A stretch of DNA of 64,000 nt, from assembly GCA_947579605.1 (NCBI GenBank), contig OX388317.1, forward strand, positions 13,783,384 to 13,847,383, in the 5' to 3' direction. The number at the start of each line of letters is the position of its first letter. The stretch's first letter is position 1. The DNA comes from Athripsodes cinereus (Eukaryota > Arthropoda > Insecta > Trichoptera > Leptoceridae). The notes beneath the pieces were generated by a model that made no database searches, had not been told where the DNA came from, and worked only from the letters and a program-made list of their open reading frames with translations. Below are positions 56,058 through 64,000 of the stretch, piece by piece. The position numbers were made by a program, and so were the translations under genes.

Positions 56058-57749
56058 GACAAATATAAATTATGTATGATCAGAACCTTGATTAAAGTAA
56101 ATATTATATATTGAGGCAGATATGAGATATAAATACAATGTAAGAGTCTACTAAATATATGGGTCAATAAATTTCAAAGGACTCTAGGGACCGACTATCC
56201 TTACAAAAAGAGTTTACCTCAGCAGAAATTCTCTCGCACATTACCTATAAGAGACAAAACGTTCTATAGTTTATCGTTTTTTTAAGGATTCGGAAAACTA
56301 TTATCAGAAGCAACATTGGCATCATATACAAAAGAAGATAAAAAACGCAATATACTGTATTATGTTGCTGCCATACAAAAAGTAAAGTATTCTTATAAGA
56401 TAATGATGATAATCGATTTCATTTACATATTTGTCGATTATACTCGTATAACAAAATCAACACATAAATAATAATAATAATTTATATTCCCAAAAATATT
56501 TTACAGCACAAAATATCACATATTTCGCAATCTAAATTCATTTGCATTTATACATTTCAATACTACCACACTGGGTTTACATCCATATCGAGGTAATATT
56601 TAATGAAAAAGGTAATATTTATTTAATAGTTATACGTGCCTGCAAACCACCAGTGCTGATTAAGCAACTACGTGACCATACCGTAGAACGTCATAATGCA
56701 TCTACTATACCACAACTATATAAGGAGAACTCTACAAGATACGGCCATCACATGATAACACCACATAATTTCCAACGGATCACATCTAAATATCCCATCA
56801 ACGTTACCTACACATCACAACATCAAGATGGATCGCCACCTCACCTACTCACCTTAAAACTACTGTCAACAAAGACCTGCTTCATCAACATACGCTGTTC
56901 TCTTTGTCTACCCCATTGTAGATACACCCATCTACAATATACCTATAGACGATAATATGTAGTGATAAGATTTAACAAATATCTACTCGATAAATATGTA
57001 GGGCAAATGGAACAATTATAAATACGTTAAATTAAGTCATAAAAACAAATCAATGGTTAAAAATCAAATAGATATTCTGAATGGGTAGAATGTTGTGGCA
57101 AAGCAATCTGTAAATATCGATGTTTATTTTTCTATTATTTTCTCCTCGTGGCCGTCCACTCGTTTGCGAGTAATTTGGGATAATTTGAATATTTTAGTAC
57201 CTGGTATGGAAAGGGCTCACTTTTTGAAAACAATTATGCAAGAACATAATATATATTTAATATTGAATCTTCTTTTATCTGTATATAACTTGAAACACGA
57301 GTATGTGAGAAATATGGATATTACTACACGTGTTACTTCATTAAAATGTATTTGTTAATAATGTAAAGTATTTCATTAGGAGATATTTTTGCAGAGGTAA
57401 ACAATATGTGGAACATTAAAGGGAGCATTCAGGTTACCGAATTATAGTAGCATAAAATAATGATTATTTATTATAAATGTTTCATTATAATAATTATATG
57501 AATGTTTGTATCTGCCCAGGGGGCTACATATTATTTTTGAAATTAACAGCGCAGCCTACCGTAATATTCTAGATAGGTAGGTACGCTTTCCTTGCAGCCT
57601 GAGGCAAATAACATCATCGACTTTACCGAACATTAGCTTCAGCATTTTCATAATGAGAAAACAAACAAATATATTTCAACATTTTCATTTCTACATTAAG
57701 GAAATATTATATTTATTACGATATGTATGGTTCAAACGTAAGATATATG
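56058..57749. other. No certain gene; AC-rich open frame at 56542-56955
   Basis: The 137-codon plus frame has an unusual A+C-rich coding strand between about 56590 and 56950 and reads CKPPVLIKQLRDHTVERHN and on. I recognise no domain. It could be an old retroelement fragment or a single exon. The 87-codon frame at 57095-57358 is also unrecognised. Confidence 0.35.
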
Positions 57750-58010
57750 TATCACTTGCGGGGTAGAGAAGAGAGTATTAAGTGCTCCGATGCATACGAG
57801 TCGGCTAAGGCTGGCTTAAGCGCTTTAAAATATTAGTTTTTTGGACATTCTACCTACAATAGTCTTGAGAAGGACCGTTGACTTCTGCCCGAAGTTTCGT
57901 GCAGGATTCAATCTGACATCAGCTGGGGCGTTGGAATTGGTGAATGTTGCCATGGTATAAAGCGCTTAAGCCAGCCTGAGCAGACCAATCTGAAGATCTG
58001 CAAGTGATGC
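57750..58010. mobile_element. MITE-like inverted-repeat element
   Basis: ATCACTTGC at the left is inverted as GCAAGTGAT at about 58002-58010. Further in, GGCTGGCTTAAGCGCTTTA (57806) is mirrored by TAAAGCGCTTAAGCCAGCC (57957). Related sequence is present at 33.8-34.2 and 53.1 kb. Confidence 0.55.
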
Positions 58011-59118
58011 AAATCTTAAGATTAAATCACGCCTATCGTATCACATTATGCATGTATTCCCGAGTGGCATTGAGATGGATAAAAACGTAGGTATATAATA
58101 TGATGCCAGAATAAGAACCGGTTCATATTTTATAAATTAATACTAATTAATTCAAAATTCACATTATGGTTAATGTAACTTTGTGCGATTTCATTATCAA
58201 TCCTTACCATCCATTTAACACAGGGATAACAAAACTTAACATAATTAATCTAATTAATGGATCCTATCAACGTTATCTGGTATAGATAATACTTGTTTAC
58301 CGAAACATACCTATAATTAAATGAAAATATCATGTGTACACAGAGCAACCTTTTTTGTAACGATATACATATTTAAATCACTACTATTATATCTTTGGAA
58401 AGTAATGAAGGTATTTAAATACATTAATCATTTTAAACAAGAATTAAATAAATACTTTTTCAAAATTTACTGATAAATTTCAAAAGATAAACGCTACCGA
58501 CCAACACCACTTTAATTTGTTCCGACGATAAGGATGCTAATTTTTATTAGAAACAGCAAGAATTTCATAACGATGAAAGATCATTTGCTTGAGTTATGGG
58601 TCATAACTTTATACCTCACTGCATCGCTTTTGTAAGAACTAAAATACTTCAGTTTTCACATTTTACAATCTACTCAGAGCGTTTCAAAGATTATACTACA
58701 AGCAACATAAAAATGAATTTAATAAACTCTGAAACATTAAAATGTAAGTACCAACGACAATAATTAATAAAAAAATACGTCACCATTATTTAAATTGAAA
58801 TGGACGATAGTCTGGAGCAAGCGTCTCATACTGTCAATAAGAAGGCGACAAATATGAAAAAATTATTAAAAACACTGCTTAATCCTTCATAACAGTTAGT
58901 TTACTTAAAACGTTTTCAACTATGCAAAGATGATGCAAAGTAGTCTCCCTCAGAACCAACAAATTAGGACTATAACTAAGTCGAACACGTTCCTAACAAA
59001 GTTTTATAGTTCTTTTTTAAATATTACTATTTTTAAATGAATTTTCACAAATATACTCTAGATTCATGATGAAAACTAGAGAACAAGGATTTTGTGTTAC
59101 TAAAATGGTTATATGGCT
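58011..59118. other. AT-rich, nothing recognised
   Basis: No features were found. Confidence 0.45.
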
Positions 59119-59322
59119 TTGCGTCCGTTCGTATTTTTTTTTAATTTATTTTGACGAGTTATGAAACAAAAGAAACACGAAGAAGATTTTCATTTTTAAA
59201 GCGGTGCCCATCCGTAAGAAATGTTACAAATAAGACTAAATCTAAGTAAGTAGGTAAATAGAGTGATATTAACATTGTTTTATAAAGTTCGTTCTTATCT
59301 CTACTAAATAAAAACTACATAT
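59119..59322. repeat. Direct repeat, left copy (pair with 60401-60606)
   Basis: Nearly identical to 60401-60606 from GCTTTGCGTCCGTTCGTATT to CTAAATAAAAACTACATATA, differing at only a few positions (a T-run length, TAAAGCGG/TGAAGCGG, GTTTTAT/GCTTTTAT). Confidence 0.9.
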
Positions 59323-60400
59323 AAAGAAATATTTATAATTAAACCATCTTTACGTGTGAGATTTAAGAATGTAAGGCATATGAATCACGCAGTCTGCTTT
59401 TGTAAACTTTAATATCATACTAATAATACTATAAGACAAATAATAATACCGTAGAAATGTTTGTAAAGTGTGGTAAAAAAAATGAGAAAGTAAAATTTAC
59501 GAGAACGATTTTATGAGAACGTGAGAATATAAGTGGATTGTTACAGCAGTTACAAAAGCTTTAACCTGAGAAAATTCTTATGTTTTCCTATGAATATAGT
59601 ACACGTTTTCTTACCTACTATTATCGTATATTTGACGGTATGATAAAATGTCGGACAAAAGCTTTACAATCCTTATAGAAGGATTCAAAGATTTATTGAA
59701 TAGCTAATAATACAAGTTATACCTTCCATTATTATAACTTGTTAGAAGCAAATTAACTCACGTTTTGGAATGCGAGAACATAATAATTAACATTTGTATT
59801 TCGATTGAATTTAATATGAATGTATTTCTTTATAAAATTATTCGTAATCAGTTTATATTAAAGAATGAATAAATAAATTAATTAAAACGCTTATTATATT
59901 TGTTACTGATATAATTTCTAATAGCTAACCATTATACTTATTCATTATCCTAAAATTCGTTAAGTGGATATAAGTAGGTTTATTAAGAAATAATTGTTTT
60001 TCTTCTTACTTTGCCGTAAAATATGTTCGCAACAGACATGCGAATAAATTCATATTTGAGAACGCATTTAAATTGTAGATTTTCATTTATCATTGTGAAT
60101 AAAATATACGATGAATAATATTTATTAAAAAGAAAAGTATTTTAAATAGTTGATTATCGAAACAGCCTCTCAGAACAAAACCATTTATAGATTTATTATT
60201 AAACAATGAATAAGTAAACCAAGAACATTGAGCATTGCTCCGTCGGGTAAACTCTTACCTTGTTACTGAATTTTGAAACGAATTCCAAATGTTCAGCAAG
60301 TCTTCATGAAAAATGCATAGTGTTTATCATACTAAAATCGTGTGTAGGAACTCTTGTCTACAAAACAAACCTTTAGAAAAAGTAGAAATTTTAGGTGTGC
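59323..60400. other. 1.08-kb segment between the direct repeats
   Basis: AT-rich without open frames of note. No primer-binding site or clear polypurine tract was recognised next to the repeats. Confidence 0.5.
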
Positions 60401-60606
60401 TTTGCGTCCGTTCGTATTTTTTTTAAATTTATTTTGACGAGTTATGAAACAAAAGAAACACGAAGAAGATTTTCATTTTTGAAGCGGTGCCCATCCGTAA
60501 GAAATGTTACAAATAAGACTAAATCTAAGTAAGTAGGTAAATAGAGTGATATTAACATTGCTTTTATAAAGTTCGTTCTTATCTCTACTAAATAAAAACT
60601 ACATAT
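60401..60606. repeat. Direct repeat, right copy
   Basis: This is the partner of 59119-59322. Similarity stops abruptly at both edges, so this is not a simple tandem duplication of the whole 1.28-kb unit. Confidence 0.9.
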
Positions 60607-60651
60607 ATCAATATCATTTAATGTAGGTACATTTATAGGTATAATAATGCC

Positions 60652-60895
60652 CTAGTGCGAGCCGCATTTGACCGTCAGACACCACAATTAACAAGAAGAT
60701 GGAATACCCATCTTAACCAAGTGCCATAGATAATTGTGTTTTTATGTTTAATAATTATTGTGATTTTTTTTTTTTTTTCTATTTCTGTATTTTTTTTATA
60801 ATATGTATTTAATATGGACCTGAGAGACTTGCACAACCCACCTTCAGATCTGGAATAAAAATTATTATTATTATTATATTATTATTATTTACTTA
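60652..60895 (+). mobile_element. Possible retroelement 3' end with (ATT)n tail
   Basis: A short open stretch (60652-60729) reads LVRAAFDRQTPQLTRRWNTH and ends at a stop. Then come an untranslated part with GACCTGAGAGACTTGCACAA, an AATAAA and a (ATT)n tail. The layout is that of a 5'-truncated LINE, but the peptide is not recognised. Confidence 0.35.
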
Positions 60896-61239
60896 AGGAG
60901 CAATAATATGTGGATGTTCGATTTTTGTGTGGCTATACTAACTTAATCATAAATGCGTGTTTGAATTTTATCTCTCCATTTCTAAGAATGTTTACACATC
61001 TTACTATATTATAATTGCATGAAGGTATTTGACATAATTCTGCAATACAAACAAATATATTATATTGCCATCTTCTTACACCTACGGCAGTATTTTCCTG
61101 AATAAACATGCCTCATAATTATTATGCGAACGTCATTCTGATATTGAATTACGTGTTGACTACGTATACTCGTAATAGATAGGTATATTATTATTTGCTT
61201 TGCCTATTGATTGCTTTTGGTTAAACAACACCTAGAATG

Positions 61240-61397
61240 TTATATTGTGTCAACAATCAAGCATCTTCTACAAATATCTGTGTCATCACAGATTTACCCA
61301 TAGTCAAATATCTAGGATATTCACTTAATATCAACGCACAAGAAATTCTCTCAGCTAAGTCATCAAAAATTAAATTAATCAAGTGCTGAAAAAGGAC
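61240..61397 (+). pseudogene. LINE reverse transcriptase thumb fragment
   Basis: An open stretch reads VITDLPIVKYLGYSLNINAQ and then EILSAKSSKIKLIKC before a stop. V-KYLG-x-x-(L/I) followed by a KI-rich helix is the conserved segment just after the YxDD domain in Jockey/CR1-type LINEs. Nothing else of the element is visible. Confidence 0.55.
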
Positions 61398-61416
61398 CTT
61401 GAATGGACTTATAGAT

Positions 61417-61560
61417 TCAAATTCAAATTCAAATTCAAAATATTTTATTGAGATCATAATAAACACATACAAATATACAATAAGCACAATTATACAAATC
61501 TTTATATTATCTGTTTTTTTTTTCTTTTTGTACCCTCAAAATTGAGCAGAGCTCGTGCTT
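61417..61560 (-). mobile_element. 5'-truncated LINE tail with (TTGAAT)n
   Basis: On the minus strand AATAAAATATTTTGAATTTG leads into four TTGAAT-type hexamers. This is a common ending of insect LINE copies. A 15-bp tandem duplication (GAGCTCGTGCTTTGA) at about 61549-61580 borders it. Confidence 0.55.
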
Positions 61561-61751
61561 TGAGAGCTCGTGCTTTGAGAGATGATGTGTGTATTTAAAA
61601 AAATCGCTAGAAAAACTTGATGAAAAGAGTGGGAACTTATCTGTTCCTTGTTGGGACATTATGGATTGATACAAATCATGGATATTATTTTTTTATAGGA
61701 AAGATTATGTAGAAAAAAACAAATACAGATATTAAAATAGCTTAAATGTAT

Positions 61752-62025
61752 TCTCTGCGAGGAGTCAGTGAAGGATAAGCCACCCACCTTTTTCTGCTCA
61801 CTTTCAAGTGTCCTGTATTGTTGCAGCTGTGAGTGGAAGGTATTCATAAAACATCACGTTTTAAGACCTTTAGCATCTTTTTTTTAGCGATGAGATATGC
61901 CACCCTTCCTCAAAGCCTTAATATTTTATTAATAAGGAGAGGACTACTTGCATTTTTATTACAAGCAATTTTACCGCTGGCTACCCCATTAGTGAGAGAT
62001 GCCGTGATGGGGTGGATGGATGGAT
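61752..62025 (+). mobile_element. (TAG)n-tailed short retroposon, copy H
   Basis: It aligns with the family through TCAAGTGTCCTGTATTG, GCGATGAGATATGCCACCC, AAGGAGAGGACTACTTGC, TGGCTACCCCATTAGTG and GATGCCGTGATGG. The frames at 61659-61847 (-) and 61833-62027 (+) fall inside it and are not genes. Confidence 0.8.
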
Positions 62026-62466
62026 AAAATGTATGAGAAAATAAACATAATAACATTCAAAACATTTCCTATCCGATATTGCATTTGCAGTATCAGATTC
62101 CCGCTATTTGCACGTACCTATATAATGTACCTACATTTCATGAAATCCAATTGATATCATATAACTCGATTGTAATAACATTTTGATAACAGATTGTATA
62201 AACCAAGTAGGTAGGCTGTGAAATTAAAGTTTTGATTTTCATTCGAGCGCACAAAATGACGTACCTTTTAAAAGCAAAAAAATAATAATAATGATCGAAT
62301 AATCAAGGATACATTTTATTAGTTGCGTCCACATATACCACAAAACAAAAGGTGGGAATGAATGTTCTTTTATCCTATTGTATGTATGATGGAAGTGACT
62401 GAACTAACCGTTTTATTTCTCCTTTTTTTTCTTTTTCAGATGTGGATATACCTAATGACGCGGCCA

Positions 62467-62661
62467 GAGGCCTGAGTCAATAACACATTTTCACGTTACG
62501 TTTTCGTTCCGTTAGCGTTCAAATGAAGACGATGTTGCGCCAAAGTGTTAATTTTCGTAACTATTTAGCAACGAAATTGACACTTGCTTGCAACTTCGTC
62601 TATACTCGAACGTTAACGGAACCAAAACGTAACGTGAAAATGTGTTATTGACTCAGGCCTC
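62467..62661. mobile_element. 195-bp foldback MITE
   Basis: The ends GAGGCCTGAGTCAATAACAC and its complement extend inward about 50 bp with few mismatches (through TTTTCACGTTACGTTTTCG), and weaker pairing continues to GAAGACGATGTTGC/GCAACTTCGTC. No exact target duplication was found. Confidence 0.75.
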
Positions 62662-62691
62662 AGGTCCATCAAAAAGATGCTATGCTTAATA

Positions 62692-63300
62692 CTATCGTCA
62701 ATTGATAATGTCATATTTTTTTACATTCTATTTTCTACAGTGGTATTTCTATCACGTTGACTTGGAAGATGATTGGGGGCAATCTTATTTAACATGGAAG
62801 CAATAATATTTGCTTATTTGCTTCTATACATGAAATAAAGGTTTGAAAGTTTGAAACTATAAACATATTAATTTAAAATATTGCAGAACAGATTGACCAG
62901 TATCAGCTGTCAAAATCACAGTAAACAGCTTAATTTCAGATTAAACAGAATGACAGCCAATTCCACAAAAAATTAACAAGTCACTTTCATTTTCAAAGTT
63001 ACGTTAACTTCCATGAGTCTCATAAAAAATAAAATGAATATCCGATATTTTTAAATTAGTATTACATTTTTGTAAATTCCTCAGAGACATTGTTTATTTC
63101 CTGCGCTTCTCTACGCTATATACTGTAGATGAACGATGCGATGGTAACCAGGATAATTTATTTAAACAAAAGTCATCATGCATGATATTCGGTGCTCAAA
63201 AATTTAATCAGAGTTAAAGTTTCTTAATATAGTTAGTTAATGAAACCCAAAATTCACTTGAAAGATAAAGAAACTTTATCTTTTATGAAACCGAGTATAA
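62692..63300 (+). repeat. Dispersed repeat, copy 2
   Basis: It matches 16215-17205 without the two insertions found there, and gives the pre-insertion site CAATCTTATTTAACATGG for the 270-bp foldback. Confidence 0.8.
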
Positions 63301-63869
63301 AGCTAACATTTACCTGATTTTTTAATGCTTTGCATTCGAATAAGGAAACAGAAGACAAAGCGGATTATTTAATATCGAATTATGTAGCTATGTTCTAAAA
63401 TATGATAATATAATATGACGTTATACATGTTCTATATCGCTCATATTATTGAGTATTAGTAATTAAAATTGCTTTATAGATATAAATGATTTATGATAAT
63501 TGGTTTGTATCATTCTAACAAATTTACAACTCAATGTACCTACATGTAAAAGGATCGGCAGTCTAGTATTCTAAGAAAATTCAATTAAGATTGTGAGATG
63601 GACCTTCTTAATGGCATTTCATTAATTAATCTACATAAAATAATTTGTTTCAATATTATAATGTGTATCTAATAAATTATATAGAGTCAGTCTCAGACTT
63701 ATAATTATATTATTAAATTGTTCAGAAACAATTTTATGAGAAACATGCAACTATAACAATCGCATTTCACACCTACAGGAATTATGTATAGAATGTCAAT
63801 TGAAATCTCAAACTGAACAAACATTATATGACATAGATTAGTAAGACAGTTACTTAAAATTCAAGATTG
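63301..63869. other. AT-rich, nothing recognised
   Basis: No features were found. Confidence 0.4.
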
Positions 63870-64000
63870 GATAAGAATTTTGTGAATAGAATATGTGTAG
63901 GTAAATAAATTTTGGTAATTTGGAGATGTGGAGCGTATGATGAAACGATGACGCAGATTAATAAAATAGAGAGTGTGAGAAAGCACGGACATCCAAAAAT
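63870..64000 (+). pseudogene. RTE-type LINE C-terminal fragment, cut by the window end
   Basis: NFVNRICVGK, then FGDVERM and, after a frameshift, DETMTQINKIESVRKHGHPK parallel VDRVRVNK-x-x-WFGHVERMDDESMTKKV of the copy at 10.9-11.5 kb and the basic GRP-type ending of RTE proteins. Confidence 0.7.

Noticed and set aside
61833..62027. 64-codon plus-strand gene
   Set aside because: It lies inside retroposon copy H.

Overview
This is animal DNA, almost certainly from an insect. It is about 70 percent AT and shows spliced exons with GT-AG sites, vertical-inheritance-only retroelements (CR1/Jockey-, I- and RTE-type LINEs), a piggyBac-like element with TTAA target sites, tRNA-derived SINEs and many foldback MITEs. 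The frequent GTAGGTACCTAC-like words and the mix of repeats would fit a hemipteran such as a planthopper, but that species-level guess is weak. No rRNA, CRISPR array, operon or prokaryotic signal is present.

Host coding sequence is sparse. At the left edge, on the minus strand, an exon encodes the first half of a CUB domain (1299-1473). It is followed by a 27-nt microexon (920-946) that keeps the reading frame. A second minus-strand exon candidate at 24721-24851 encodes a transmembrane segment and a short tail ending in a stop. The rest looks like intron or intergenic sequence crowded with transposable elements.

Layout. 1-1.5 kb: CUB exons. 4-7 kb: foldback elements and a 61-bp tandem duplication. 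10.9-11.5 kb: RTE LINE remnant. 16.2-17.2 kb: dispersed repeat with two younger insertions. 17.5-19.3 kb: inverted-repeat element holding a LINE 3' end that itself holds a short insertion. 20.0-23.8 kb: perfect 121-bp palindrome next to a 3.7-kb element with 37-bp perfect terminal inverted repeats, containing a decayed I-type LINE and a SINE with a 13-bp target duplication. 28.2-31.0 kb: 2.7-kb DNA transposon with 8-bp target duplications and a decayed gene that looks like an unclassified DDE transposase. 33.5-34.7 kb: retroposed tail, nested inverted repeats, SINE head. 35.9-39.5 kb: nearly intact LINE with one internal stop codon. 40.8-41.8 kb: element with GGTTACC-type terminal repeats. 45.3-46.5 kb: piggyBac-like element. 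46.7-62 kb: several copies of a (TAG)n-tailed short retroposon, a tRNA-SINE, a hammerhead-like motif and a pair of 205-bp direct repeats. 63.9 kb to the end: RTE remnant running off the window.

The best candidate for something little described is the 28249-30955 transposon. Its decayed protein keeps an N-terminal CxC zinc-type cluster, an FDGRK motif, a GC(D/N)GT-NTG motif and an ANEL motif, which together resemble a DDE catalytic core. Its ends and target duplication are visible directly. All coordinates of decayed elements are approximate unless terminal repeats or target duplications are given.
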